64,000 nt of DNA from Nocardia paucivorans NBRC 100373 (GTDB lineage Bacteria > Actinomycetota > Actinomycetes > Mycobacteriales > Mycobacteriaceae), in NCBI RefSeq assembly GCF_000308675.1, contig NZ_BAGE01000030.1, positions 62,001 to 126,000 on the forward strand. The letters run 5' to 3'. The notes beneath the pieces are model-generated. The model was not told the DNA's origin. It ran no database searches and saw only the letters and a program-made list of their open reading frames with translations. Of the stretch, positions 1-8,890 are shown in pieces. Within the stretch, counting starts at the first letter, position 1. The number at the start of each line of letters is the position of its first letter. The position numbers and the translations under genes are program-made.

Positions 1-166
1 GCATGATCACCGTGAGACCGACGTCCTGTATTCCCTTCACGATCCGCGCGATCAGATCGATCCTGCGCCACCCCACCGGCGCGATCTCGAGCAGCGCCGC
101 GCCGATCCGCGGCAGCAGTTCCGCGTATTGCTGCTGTTGAGCCGCCGTGACCCGCGGTCCGGACAT
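1..166 (-). CDS. YezG-like (DUF600) family protein, N-terminal fragment
   Basis: The gene starts at an ATG (164-166, read leftwards) and runs off the left edge, so only the first 55 residues are visible. They form a glutamine-rich start followed by an amphipathic helix and the stretch LLEIAPVGWRRIDL. That pattern resembles the start of the YezG/DUF600 immunity-protein family, where a helix is followed by P-x-x-W-x-K/R-I. YezG-type proteins are predicted antidotes of nuclease toxins, but no toxin gene is visible here and none can be inferred from the other side of the edge. The family assignment rests on a short stretch and is tentative; the reading frame itself looks real. Confidence 0.5.
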   Translation of the reverse strand, partial: MSGPRVTAAQQQQYAELLPRIGAALLEIAPVGWRRIDLIARIVKGIQDVGLTVIM

Positions 167-617
167 GATCACACCGACGGTCGTCCGATGACCGGTACCT
201 TCCGGCGTGACCGCATGCCACGCACGTGGTCGGCCGAGGCCGTCGGTCGGGGCGAGCGGGGCGGCGCATATTCGATACCTCTGGTGTAGATCCTGCTGAT
301 GTCCATACTCTTTCCGAAGGTTCGTCACATCGACCGGCCTCGTACATTCTTGCCGCCTGTTCGCTGTTTCCGAATCGGTGAAGTTGCCGGTTCCGTGTAT
401 GTCACCGCGGCCGGGGTCGCGGTCGCCGGTTGGGTGTCGCGAGGGCCGGTATCGGTTGGTTGCCGAGGATTTGTGATGGCAATTTGCGATGGCCCGAGGA
501 CCGGTGATTTCGCCGATACCGCGACCGACCTACCGGGAGCACACTGGGCAGTGCTCGGTGTGGAGCCGCTCGCGGGTCGGTGACCGGCTCCATCCGTTGG
601 TTCAGAAAGGCTGTTCC
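167..617. other. intergenic stretch without a convincing gene
   Basis: About 450 bases lie between the leftward YezG-like gene and the rightward membrane protein. Open frames of 60-100 codons exist on both strands, but none has a ribosome binding site, a recognisable protein or the codon bias of its neighbours. The stretch presumably holds the two divergent promoters. I see no tRNA-like or other RNA structure. Confidence 0.4.
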
Positions 618-1028
618 TTGTCCAGACCACTTCTCGTGCTCGCCGCGATCTACCTTGCCGTTATCGGTTTTTCGCTGCTTTTGGTACCGACACAGTTCGG
701 TGTCGGCGCGGTGCCGAGCGATGCCTCACCGGAATTGCTCGCGTTGCTTCGGCTTCTCGGTGGACCGATGATCGGTATCGCGGTGTTGAACTGGATGTCC
801 CGTGGGGCCGAGTCGGTGTCGATCCGTAACGCCGTTGTCCTGGCGAACCTGGTGGGTTTCGGTGTCGTGGCCGCCAACGATGTGTGGGGCGTGGCCACCG
901 GTGAGGCACGTGACCTCGCCAAAATCTTTCTCGTAGTGCACCTGTTGTTCACGATCGCATTCGCCACCATATGGTTTCGCGCCGGCGGGCGGCGATCGGA
1001 CGGTCGGGCGACGGCCGAAGATCGTTAG
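618..1028 (+). CDS. small four-helix membrane protein of unknown function
   Basis: A 136-residue integral membrane protein. The start is taken as the TTG at 618, because the purine-rich AGAAAGG at 604-610 sits 7 bases upstream and the hydrophobic segment begins right after it (SRPLLVLAAIYLAVIGFSLL). Four hydrophobic segments are visible, near residues 3-22, 40-60, 65-85 and 95-118, followed by a basic C-terminal tail that is probably cytoplasmic. No catalytic motif is recognised. The length and four-helix layout resemble small conserved membrane proteins of the DUF4345 type, but I cannot assign a family. The downstream stretch has no gene in the same direction for about 500 bases, so it is probably monocistronic. 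Confidence 0.65.
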   Translation: MSRPLLVLAAIYLAVIGFSLLLVPTQFGVGAVPSDASPELLALLRLLGGPMIGIAVLNWMSRGAESVSIRNAVVLANLVGFGVVAANDVWGVATGEARDLAKIFLVVHLLFTIAFATIWFRAGGRRSDGRATAEDR

Positions 1029-1470
1029 CCGCGAACCGGCTCGGTGGGTGCGGAAGCCGTCGGGCCACCGATGTCGGTGCACCACCACCGACGCCACCAT
1101 CATCGGGATGCGCCCGAGAATTATCAGGTGTTCTCCGGAGAGAACGCCGGTCCGGTAGGGCAGCAGTAGTGCCGTGAACAGCAGATACATCGTCGCGGTC
1201 ATCTCGGCCGCCTCGCGGCGTATCGTATTCGGCCCGCCGCGGCGACGGCCATTTCGGTTGCCGTGAGCATCTCCCGTGCGTCGGTGTTCGAACGCGACCC
1301 ATCTCCGACGGTGGTGAGCCCCTGCCGCAGCAGTGGATCGGGTACCGCCACACCCACTTTCACGGCGGTCGTCATTTCCGGGTGGTGCAGCGCCATGCGG
1401 TGCAAGAGCATGCGCGATGTGGTCGAGGCGGTGCGGTGGCTGTGGTTGTGACGACCCCTTGATGGGTACC
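1029..1470. other. non-coding or decayed stretch upstream of the MerR gene
   Basis: No intact gene is convincing here. On the minus strand, one frame (about 1202 down to 1030) reads as a plausible hydrophobic segment (YLLFTALLLPYRTG) and another frame (about 1411 down to 1199) reads as a helical stretch with HHPEMTTAV. The two lie in different frames and neither continues into the other, which would fit the remains of a frameshifted leftward membrane-protein gene. This is weak evidence and no family is recognised. Confidence 0.3.
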
Positions 1471-1513
1471 TTGACTATCCATAATGGAAAGTTAAACTAT
1501 CCATTATGGATAG
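1471..1513 (+). promoter_or_regulatory. promoter of the MerR gene overlapped by two palindromic operators
   Basis: A TTGACT hexamer (1471-1476) and TAAACT (1493-1498), 16 bases apart, form a credible -35/-10 pair. Two 17-base palindromes cover it: 1475-1491 (CTATCCAT-A-ATGGAAAG, one mismatch) and 1497-1513 (CTATCCAT-T-ATGGATAG, perfect). Their centres (1483 and 1505) are 22 bases apart, two helical turns, so two dimers would bind the same face of the DNA. Position and symmetry suggest autoregulation by the MerR-family product encoded immediately downstream; that is inference. Confidence 0.7.
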
Positions 1514-1532
1514 GTCCAGAGGCGAATCCGGT

Positions 1533-2168
1533 ATGCGGATGGCGGAGTTGAGTCGGGAGTCGGGGGTGACGGTCGCGACGATCAAGTACTACCAACGAGA
1601 AGGGCTGCTCCCGCCCGGGGAACTGACCAGCCCTAACCAGGCTCGCTATGGCGCCACGCATGTGCGGCGCCTCAAATTGGTTCGCGCATTGATGGAGATC
1701 GGGGGATTGTCGGTGGCGAGCGTGCGGGAAATACTCGCCGCGATCGACGGATCGCAAAGCTCGACCCACGATGTCCTCGGATTGGTCCAACGCGGTTTGC
1801 CCACGCCTCGAACGGAAGTGAGCGATACGGACCGGGAATGGGCCCTGGAGCGTATCGAGCAGCTGCTCGCCGAGCGTGGTTGGCAGCCACCACCGTACTC
1901 TCCCTTGATCGAGACATTGGTCGGGGTGCTCTGCGCTCTCCGCGAGGTCGGTCACGAGTGGGTATTGGACGGATTGTCGTGTTACGCCGAGGCCGCCGAC
2001 CGTATCGCTCGCGCCGATATAGATGCTGTCGCGCACCGTGGCTCCGTCGAGTCCATCGTCGAAGGCGCGCTGGTCGGCACCGTTCTCGGCGATGCCCTGT
2101 TGATCGTTCTGCGTCGTATGGCGCACGCCGAGATATCCAGAAGGCGATTCCGTGTTTCGCAGACCTGA
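1533..2168 (+). CDS. MerR family transcriptional regulator
   Basis: A 211-residue DNA-binding regulator. Residues 1-70 form a MerR winged-helix domain: RMAELSRESGVTVATIKYY is the helix-turn-helix, followed by the wing with the R-Y-x-x-x-H-V-R-R-L signature and a dimerisation helix. The C-terminal 130 residues are helical and hydrophobic, resembling the ligand-sensing part of MerR proteins that act on organic molecules; there is no cysteine cluster for metal or redox sensing. The ATG at 1533 is chosen because AGAGG (1518-1522) precedes it and the fold begins there. An in-frame ATG at 1506 lies inside the perfect palindrome and would be the start of a leaderless message. It is followed in the same direction by two LuxR-type regulators, its likely but unproven targets. 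Confidence 0.9.
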   Translation: MRMAELSRESGVTVATIKYYQREGLLPPGELTSPNQARYGATHVRRLKLVRALMEIGGLSVASVREILAAIDGSQSSTHDVLGLVQRGLPTPRTEVSDTDREWALERIEQLLAERGWQPPPYSPLIETLVGVLCALREVGHEWVLDGLSCYAEAADRIARADIDAVAHRGSVESIVEGALVGTVLGDALLIVLRRMAHAEISRRRFRVSQT

Positions 2169-2265
2169 GAGCCGGACCTCCGACAACGGATGCATGAACC
2201 GGGATGCCGTTGTCGAAACCAATGCGCACGAACCGCTCCGGTGTCCCTCCATCACAGAGAATGCA

Positions 2266-5142
2266 ATGACGGAGACAACCGAGCCCACATTGATCGGTCG
2301 AGAGTCCGAGCGCGCGCTGTTGCACGATCTGCTGCGCCGAACCGCGGCCGGCAGCGGAGGTGCCGCGGTGGTGCACGGAGAGCCGGGCATCGGCAAGAGC
2401 GCCCTGGTGAACGATGTCGTGCGCGATACCAACGGGATTCGGATCCTGCGAGTGACCTGTGTCGAGCCGGAATCCGATCTCGGATACGCGATGCTGCATC
2501 GGCTGCTCACCCCCGCGATGAACCTGGTCGATCGATTGGCCGCGCCGCAGGCCGATGCGCTGCGCACCGTATTCGGGTTGGCCGCCGGCGACACCCCGGG
2601 CCGGTTCCTGATCGGTTCGGCGACGCTGTCCCTGCTGTCCGAACTGGCCGGCGAGCAGCCATTGGTGTGCCTGATCGATGATGCACAGTGGGCGGACCTT
2701 CCGTCCCGGCACGTTCTCGAGTTCGTGGCGCGGCGACTGGACACGGAACCGATCGCGGTGATCACGGCCGTGCGGGCCGAAGAACGGCCGTGGGTGGCCG
2801 ACGATGTTCTCGATGTGCCGCTGACCGGACTGGACCGGGAATCGGCACGGGAACTGCTGCTGCACCGGGTCGGTGACCGATTGTCCATGGTGCAGCAGGA
2901 GGCCGTTCTGGATGCGGCGGCCGGGAATCCGCTGGCATTGTGTGAACTTCCGGTCGAGGTCCTGCGCGCGAACATGATGTCCGCACCGCTGCCGCTCGCC
3001 GAGGAATTGCAGCAGGCGTTCCTGCTCAGGGTGCGACGTCTCGCAGCGCCCGTACAACAGCTGATGCTGCTGATCGCCGCCGATGGTCATCCCCGATCCG
3101 ATGTGGTGCGCCGCGCGTTGCCTCTCCTCGATCCACCGGTCGAATGGGAGACGATCGAACTCGATTCGGCGGAAAACCTGCTCGTCACCGACGAGACATC
3201 GGCCGTGGCGTTTCGCCACCCGCTGATTCGGTCGGCCGTTTATCACGGCGCCGACCCCATGGCACGCCGTCGCGCCCACCGTGCATTGGCCGTGGCACTG
3301 GAAGGTGAGGACGATACCCGCCGGGCATGGCATCTCGGGCAGGCCGTCACCGGACCGGACGAGGCGGTCGCCGAGGAGCTGCAACGGTCGGCCTACCGGG
3401 CGGGCCGTATCAGTACGGCGACCATGGCCGCCCTACTCGCGCGAAGCGCGGAGTTGAGCGCGATCGAGCCGCGGCGGTTGCGCCGCAGGGTCGAATCGGC
3501 CGCCGCGTGGTGGACCAGTGGGGACTTCGATCGTGCCGCGACGATGCTCGAGGGCATCGATCGTGACGACAGGATCGACGGGCCCCTACGGTGGGACATC
3601 CTCTGGCTGCGGGCCTCACTGGAATTGCATATCGGTAACCCTTCCGCCGTTCTGCCGCTCCTGCGACCGGTGCTGCCCACAGTGGCCGAGGCCGGTGTTC
3701 GGCACGCCCTTCCCCTGCTGGTGCTGTTCAACGAGGCCGCTTTCTGCGCCAACGCCGATGCGTGGTCACATGTTGCCGATGCCGCCGAGCGGCTCACCCC
3801 GAACGACAGCGGGGTGCAGGATGTACTCGCCCGGCTTCTTCGCGGAAGTTGCCGAGTTCGTGCCGGAAAGGACGCGGGACTGGCTCCCGACGATCTGGAT
3901 GTGGTGGAGCAGCTCACCGATCCGGCCCATCTGTGGTGGGCCAGCGGATTCATGCTGGGACTCGGGCACCAGGACCGAGCGCGACGGTTGAGCAGACTGG
4001 CGGTGCATCATGCCCGGCGCCTGGGTGCCGTGGTCTTTCTCCCCTGGGCCCTGTGGCGGGTGGCCTGCGACGACATCGCATCCGGACGGTTCCGCTCGGC
4101 GGAGGCGCTCGCGGAGGAGGGCCGTCGGTTCGCGGAGGAAACCGGTCAGGTCAACGCGGGTTTGGCATTGCGCAGTGTGCTCGCCATGGTGGCCGCGTTG
4201 CGTGGTGACCCGGAGTCGGCCGCACGCCTTGCCCGGGAAGTGATGGTCGAGGCCCCCCCACGGGGCATGATGGGTGCCGTGGCTCTGGCCCATCGGGCGC
4301 TGGGGCTGCTCGAACTCGTCTCCGGCCGCCCCGAACGGGCATTGGAGCATTTGGCTCTCCCCTCGAGCGGCTCCTATCTCGGGCTTGCCATGGTGAACGT
4401 CCCCGATATGGTCGAGGCCGCGCTTCAGGCCGATCGGCGGGAAGCGATAGTCGAACCCCTCGCGCTGTTCACCCGGTGGGCGGATACGGCGGGCCTTCCG
4501 GAATTGAACGCCCTGGCCGCCCGGTGTCGGGCATTGCTCACCTCGGGGAAGGCCGCGTCCGAGGAGTTCCGTCGTGCCCTGACCCTGCACAGGCAGGCCG
4601 ACCAACCGTTGGAATACGCGCGAACCCAGCTGTTGTTCGGTCGGCACCTGCGCCGCGAACGTCGCCCCTCCGCGGCCCGGGAACCCTTGCGGGTCGCCGT
4701 CGAAACCTTCGAAACCCTCGGCGCCGAAGCCTGGGCGAACCGTGCCCGTGCGGAATTGCGCGCCGCGGGTGAAACCCGTAGGGAGCCGACGGCCGAGGGG
4801 GCTGCTCTGCTCACGGCGCAGGAAGCTCGGATCGCCGATGCCGTCGCCGACGGGCTCACCAATCGGGAAATCGCCGCCCGCCTGTTCCTCAGCCCCCGGA
4901 CCATCGACTACCACCTGCGAAAAGTCTTCACCAAGATGGGGGTCACCTCCCGCACCGAACTCACCCGAACCACCCTGGATGCCCGCGGCCGGAATCGAGA
5001 AGAGAGAAGTGATGCGTCCGATCGGACAGTCGAACATTCCTCGGCCGCGCTCACCCGTACCGAAAAGGCGTGGGCCGAGCGCGACCGGTCGACCGTTGCC
5101 CCTGCGGATCTACGAACCACACCGATCCGCAACGCGGGATAG
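2266..5142 (+). CDS. large ATPase-LuxR (LAL-type) transcriptional regulator, copy 1
   Basis: A 958-residue cytoplasmic regulator. The N-terminal AAA-type ATPase has Walker A GEPGIGKS at residues 38-45 and Walker B LIDDAQW near 136-142. A long TPR-like helical middle (about 350-840) follows, then a LuxR-type helix-turn-helix near 850-905 (LTAQEARIADAVADG and RTIDYHLRKVF). LAL/MalT-type regulators use nucleotide and a ligand bound by the helical repeats to switch DNA binding. The ATG at 2266 starts just before the conserved P-T-L-I-G-R-E entry of the ATPase; in-frame starts at 2152 and 2194 would add an unconserved leader. A 52-residue charged tail after the HTH is absent from the next gene. 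About 60 percent identity to that gene over the ATPase domain, by eye, indicates tandem duplication. Confidence 0.9.
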   Translation: MTETTEPTLIGRESERALLHDLLRRTAAGSGGAAVVHGEPGIGKSALVNDVVRDTNGIRILRVTCVEPESDLGYAMLHRLLTPAMNLVDRLAAPQADALRTVFGLAAGDTPGRFLIGSATLSLLSELAGEQPLVCLIDDAQWADLPSRHVLEFVARRLDTEPIAVITAVRAEERPWVADDVLDVPLTGLDRESARELLLHRVGDRLSMVQQEAVLDAAAGNPLALCELPVEVLRANMMSAPLPLAEELQQAFLLRVRRLAAPVQQLMLLIAADGHPRSDVVRRALPLLDPPVEWETIELDSAENLLVTDETSAVAFRHPLIRSAVYHGADPMARRRAHRALAVALEGEDDTRRAWHLGQAVTGPDEAVAEELQRSAYRAGRISTATMAALLARSAELSAIEPRRLRRRVESAAAWWTSGDFDRAATMLEGIDRDDRIDGPLRWDILWLRASLELHIGNPSAVLPLLRPVLPTVAEAGVRHALPLLVLFNEAAFCANADAWSHVADAAERLTPNDSGVQDVLARLLRGSCRVRAGKDAGLAPDDLDVVEQLTDPAHLWWASGFMLGLGHQDRARRLSRLAVHHARRLGAVVFLPWALWRVACDDIASGRFRSAEALAEEGRRFAEETGQVNAGLALRSVLAMVAALRGDPESAARLAREVMVEAPPRGMMGAVALAHRALGLLELVSGRPERALEHLALPSSGSYLGLAMVNVPDMVEAALQADRREAIVEPLALFTRWADTAGLPELNALAARCRALLTSGKAASEEFRRALTLHRQADQPLEYARTQLLFGRHLRRERRPSAAREPLRVAVETFETLGAEAWANRARAELRAAGETRREPTAEGAALLTAQEARIADAVADGLTNREIAARLFLSPRTIDYHLRKVFTKMGVTSRTELTRTTLDARGRNREERSDASDRTVEHSSAALTRTEKAWAERDRSTVAPADLRTTPIRNAG

Positions 5143-5152
5143 CTTCGGGTCC

Positions 5153-7870
5153 ATGCTGTACGGTCGCGACAAGGAACTGGCGGTATTGGCGACCATGGTG
5201 GAACGAGCACGTTCCGGGCACGGCGCGGCCGTGGTCGTACGCGGAGAGCCTGGAATCGGTAAGAGCGCACTCCTGCGCGATTTCGCGTCCCGGGTATCGG
5301 GAGTGCGGGTGCTGCGGGCCGCCGGGGTGGAACCCGAATCCGATATCGGTTACGCGACACTGCATCAACTGCTGCTACCGGTTCTGGATCGGGCCGACAG
5401 ATTGCCGGCCCCGCAATCGGCTGCCCTGGAGGTCGTGTTCGGATTGGCCGCCGGCTCGGAACCCGATCGATTTCTGGTCGGTCTGGCGACCTTGTCGTTG
5501 CTGTCGGAGCTGGCCGGTGAACATCCCGTGGTGTGTGTGGTCGACGACATCCACTGGAGCGACCGCCTCTCGAAAGATGTATTGAGATTCGTGGCCAGAA
5601 GGATCGACACGGAGCCGATCGTGCTGGTGCTGGCATCGCGGACGAATGAGCGCCCCCCGCTGGGGCTACCCGGTGTGCTGGACATGCCCTTGCACGGATT
5701 GGATCGAGAAGCGGCGAAACGGCTCCTGGCCGAACGCACCGATATCCGGTTGTCGACGGATCGGCAGGACGCCATCGTGGACGCGACCGCGGGAAATCCG
5801 CTGGCGCTTCTCGAGCTTCCCTCGGCCGTCGTCCGCGACGGTGCCTCGGTGTCGCGGCAGGTCATTCTCAGCGATGGTCTGCGCGCTGCCTTCCTCACCA
5901 GGGTGCGGCGGCACACCCGACCGATACAGCGCCTGCTGTTGTTGATCGCGGCCGCCGGCCATCTACGGCGTGAGGTGTTGACCCACGCGGCCGCCGAGTT
6001 CGATGCCGCCTCGGTGGAGGAACTCGACGTATTGGACGACCTCGTCGAGACGGGGGCGGAACGAATAGCGCTTCGGCACCCGCTCATCCTCTCGGCCGTC
6101 TACCAGAGTGCCACCACATCGGATCGCCGTGACGCACACCGGGCGTTGGCAGCGGCAATGCACACCGTTACCGGAGAAAGCGATCGCTCCGTATGGCATC
6201 TGGGCCAGGCAACCGACGGTCCGGACGACGAGGTGGCCGAACAACTCGACCGGATGGCCAGAAAAGTTGTCCGAACCAGCTCGGCCACCGCGGCAGCGTT
6301 GTTCGCTCGCGCCGGTGAGTTGAGCACGGAAGGACCGCATCGCCTACGACGATGTTTCGAATCGGCCTTGGCCCACTGGAACAGTGGAGATGCCGACCAC
6401 GCCCGGTCGATGCTCGAATTCCTCGACCGTCAGGAGCAGCTCGATGGGACACTGCGCCGGGACATCGCATGGTTGCGGGCTTCCATGGAATTACATACCG
6501 GGATACCGGCGGACGTGGTGGTCATGCTGCGTTCTCCCATCGCCGAAGCATTGGAAAACTCTCCACGGCAGGCCATTCCGTTACTGATGTTGTTCGGGGA
6601 AGCCGGCTTCCACGCGAACCAGTTCACCGCGTGGTCACAGCTCGTGGACGTCGCCGAGCGGGTACCTGCCTCCGGCAGCGACATGCACGACGCGCTGCTG
6701 GGACTGTTCCGGGGAGTGTGCCGGGTGTGGCGGGGCGAACCCGATGGATTGTCACCCGAGGACAAGGACATCGTGGAAACCCTCACCGACCCCGCCATGC
6801 TGTGCTGGGCCGGCGGCATGATGTGGAGTCTGGGCGAGCGGGAACGAGGGCGACACCTGAATCGGATGGCCGTACTGCACGCCCGCCGCACCGGAGCGGT
6901 CTCGCTGCTGGTGTGGGCCCTGGAACGGGAGGCGCTCGGCAATATCGTCGGCGGCGAATTCCGTGCGGCGGAGACGTCCGCGCAAGAAGGTTGTCAATTG
7001 GCCGAGGAGATCGGGCAGACCAACGCGAGCGTCTGCCATCGGAGCCTGCTGGCCTTGCTGGCCGCGTTCAGAGGCCATGAGCAGCGGGCACGGGATCTCG
7101 CCCACGAGGTGTTGGCCGAAGCCACGCCGCGTCGCCTCGCATTCGTCATCGCCACGGCCCGGCGGGCTCTCGCCGTGCTCGACCTGGCCGCCGGCCACCC
7201 GGGGGCGGCATTGGCGAATCTGCTCCCGGGAGCAGACCCCGTTCATCCGGGAGTTGTGCAGGTGTACATACCCGATCTGGTGGAGGCGGCGGTCAAGGCA
7301 GGAAGACCCGATGTGGCCACCAGATCGTTGAAACCACTCGCCCGATGGGCCGAATCGGTGAATTCGCCGGAGACGAACGCGCTGGTGGCACGCTGCCGGG
7401 CATTGCTCGCCGAGCCCGATACCGCCGAAGGCGAGTTCCGTCGGGCGCTCGTCCTGCACGAACGTGGTGATCAACCGATGGAATACGCGCGAACCCAGCT
7501 GTTGTTCGGCGAATACCTGCGTCGGCAGCGGCGTAGGGCGCAGGCCCGCGTGCCTTTACGCGCCGCGTACGACACATTCCGGTCTCTGGGGGCCATGGGG
7601 TGGGCCGAGCGTGCCTGCTCGGAACTGCGCGCGGCGGGGGAAAATGTCGAGCCCGTGTCGGTGGCGATCCGAACCGACGTGTTGACCCCGCAGGAAATAC
7701 GTATCGTCACGGCTGTCGTCGAGGGCGCCACAAACCGTGAGATCGCCGCTCAAATGTTTCTCAGCACTCGAACGATCGACTATCACCTGCGGAAAATCTT
7801 CACCAAACTGGGCGTGAGATCCCGCCACGAGCTCATACGCATCACCCTAACCGAGTTCGGCCACCACTGA
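5153..7870 (+). CDS. large ATPase-LuxR (LAL-type) transcriptional regulator, copy 2
   Basis: A 905-residue paralogue of the preceding gene, separated from its stop codon by 10 bases and probably co-transcribed. Walker A GEPGIGKS lies at residues 31-38, Walker B VVDDIHW near 128-134, and a LuxR helix-turn-helix occupies the last 60 residues (LTPQEIRIVTAVVEG, TIDYHLRKIF). The middle carries the same leucine-rich helical repeats. The ATG at 5153 matches the start of the homologous domain; the open frame upstream of it overlaps copy 1 and is not conserved. Unlike copy 1 it ends directly after the HTH. Target genes and ligand are unknown. Confidence 0.9.
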   Translation: MLYGRDKELAVLATMVERARSGHGAAVVVRGEPGIGKSALLRDFASRVSGVRVLRAAGVEPESDIGYATLHQLLLPVLDRADRLPAPQSAALEVVFGLAAGSEPDRFLVGLATLSLLSELAGEHPVVCVVDDIHWSDRLSKDVLRFVARRIDTEPIVLVLASRTNERPPLGLPGVLDMPLHGLDREAAKRLLAERTDIRLSTDRQDAIVDATAGNPLALLELPSAVVRDGASVSRQVILSDGLRAAFLTRVRRHTRPIQRLLLLIAAAGHLRREVLTHAAAEFDAASVEELDVLDDLVETGAERIALRHPLILSAVYQSATTSDRRDAHRALAAAMHTVTGESDRSVWHLGQATDGPDDEVAEQLDRMARKVVRTSSATAAALFARAGELSTEGPHRLRRCFESALAHWNSGDADHARSMLEFLDRQEQLDGTLRRDIAWLRASMELHTGIPADVVVMLRSPIAEALENSPRQAIPLLMLFGEAGFHANQFTAWSQLVDVAERVPASGSDMHDALLGLFRGVCRVWRGEPDGLSPEDKDIVETLTDPAMLCWAGGMMWSLGERERGRHLNRMAVLHARRTGAVSLLVWALEREALGNIVGGEFRAAETSAQEGCQLAEEIGQTNASVCHRSLLALLAAFRGHEQRARDLAHEVLAEATPRRLAFVIATARRALAVLDLAAGHPGAALANLLPGADPVHPGVVQVYIPDLVEAAVKAGRPDVATRSLKPLARWAESVNSPETNALVARCRALLAEPDTAEGEFRRALVLHERGDQPMEYARTQLLFGEYLRRQRRRAQARVPLRAAYDTFRSLGAMGWAERACSELRAAGENVEPVSVAIRTDVLTPQEIRIVTAVVEGATNREIAAQMFLSTRTIDYHLRKIFTKLGVRSRHELIRITLTEFGHH

Positions 7871-8225
7871 CCGGGTGTTTCGGGAGGGTGTCGCGTTCGG
7901 AAGGGAGAAGTGTCTTCCACGGGACAGCCCGGGGTACCGCTGAATAATCGTGCGCTTGCTCATGGTTTCGCCAACTTCGTTTTCGGATCGGTTTTCCGAT
8001 CGGTACGGGAGTCGGAGGGGAGTGGAGTTCCCGGTCGGGCGCGTAGCCGGCAAACACGCGAGAAGCCTCGACGGGACGGCGGATAGGGGCAAGGCTGCCG
8101 AGCGGCCGGATGAGAGTTCGGCGGAGTCATCGCCAAGTGAACAGATATTCGCTCGATGGTTCGGTGGTTTCCTTTGACCACGGTGTGTGCTACCTGCTCG
8201 GTAGTGAGATGGCATGCTGTCCGCT
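7871..8225. other. intergenic stretch after the LuxR pair
   Basis: About 350 bases without a recognised gene. A short inverted repeat, GATCGG-TTTT-CCGATC near 7985-8003, could be a weak terminator for the LuxR operon. Short minus-strand frames (for example one of 38 codons starting with MSKRT at 7961) lack a binding site or homology and overlap the end of the LuxR gene. Confidence 0.35.
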
Positions 8226-8330
8226 ATGGCAGAATTCCCCCATTTCGGGGTTGAGCGGCCCCCGGCCGCCGATCGTGGGGTCGGTGGTGCACGCGTGCGG
8301 CGTCGGGGCGGTGACCTGTCCGGAGGATGA
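8226..8330 (+). CDS. possible 34-residue leaderless mini-gene
   Basis: An ATG at 8226 opens a 34-codon frame starting MAEFPHFGVERPP, with strong G/C at third positions, ending at TGA 8328-8330. A -10-like CATGCT (8213-8218) lies 7 bases before the ATG, the spacing seen before several apparently leaderless genes in this window. The product is not recognised. It may be a small real protein or the remnant of a longer gene. Low confidence. Confidence 0.25.
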   Translation: MAEFPHFGVERPPAADRGVGGARVRRRGGDLSGG

Positions 8331-8377
8331 GGTCACCGCCATGGCGGCTCGTGGTCGGCCGCCGCCGATGACCGAGG

Positions 8378-8764
8378 TCAGTAGTTGTGGCAGGTGTCGG
8401 CGATGCGCCGGGCTATATCGCGATACCGCTGCGCTTCGGGGGCGTTGCTCCTTTCCTCCATGCGGGTGCGTGCCTCCGGGTGGGTGTCGAGATATTCCTG
8501 GGAGCGTTGTTTGCGCTGTTCGACGGGAAGTGCGAGGAATTCCTGTAGTTTCGTCTTCCCTTCCGGATTGGCGTCCAGGATGGCGGCGAGTTCTGGTGCC
8601 TCGGCCCGGATGGCGGCCTCGACCTGTGGATAACTGCAGGTGGTTTCGAGGAGCGCGGCCTCGATCGACTGTGCCGTGGCGCCGGTGGGGACCAGGAGCG
8701 GTCCTGCCGCCACCGCGCCGAGGACGAGAACCGTTCGCGCGATCCGCGCACGAAGGAAGGTCAT
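8378..8764 (-). CDS. haemophore-related secreted protein (MHB family)
   Basis: A 128-residue exported protein. Residues 1-32 form a signal peptide with a basic N-terminus, a hydrophobic core (TVLVLGAVAAGPLLV) and a small-residue cleavage region (ATAQS). The mature part is a small helical domain with exactly two cysteines, Cys43 (TTCSYPQ) and Cys125 (DTCHNY), as in the mycobacterial haem-binding MHB family (Rv0203-like), where they form a disulfide. Family members bind haem outside the cell and pass it to MmpL-type importers or have drifted to unknown roles. No MmpL gene is nearby, so the role in haem capture is inferred from the family only. The gene appears monocistronic. Confidence 0.8.
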   Translation of the reverse strand: MTFLRARIARTVLVLGAVAAGPLLVPTGATAQSIEAALLETTCSYPQVEAAIRAEAPELAAILDANPEGKTKLQEFLALPVEQRKQRSQEYLDTHPEARTRMEERSNAPEAQRYRDIARRIADTCHNY

Positions 8765-8890
8765 ACTGCAAACCCTTTCATATGGATGGTCGGATACCCG
8801 ATCGTCGAGTACCCAGGACCCGTTACGAGTTCACCGATCCGAGAGTTCGGGTGCCGCCCGGAAAGGTGCGATGGTACGAAGAATCGTCGG

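Noticed and set aside
299..583. A 94-codon rightward frame starting MSILFPKVRH
   Set aside because: No ribosome binding site, no recognisable domain, and weak third-position GC bias compared with neighbouring genes.
1497..2975. Long minus-strand frames opposite the MerR and LuxR genes
   Set aside because: Arginine-, serine- and glycine-rich translations typical of the antisense of GC-rich genes; no domain.
7847..7961. A 38-residue leftward frame starting MSKRT, considered as a peptide precursor near the LuxR pair
   Set aside because: It overlaps the end of the LuxR gene, has no binding site, and lacks the leader/core features of known ribosomally made peptides.
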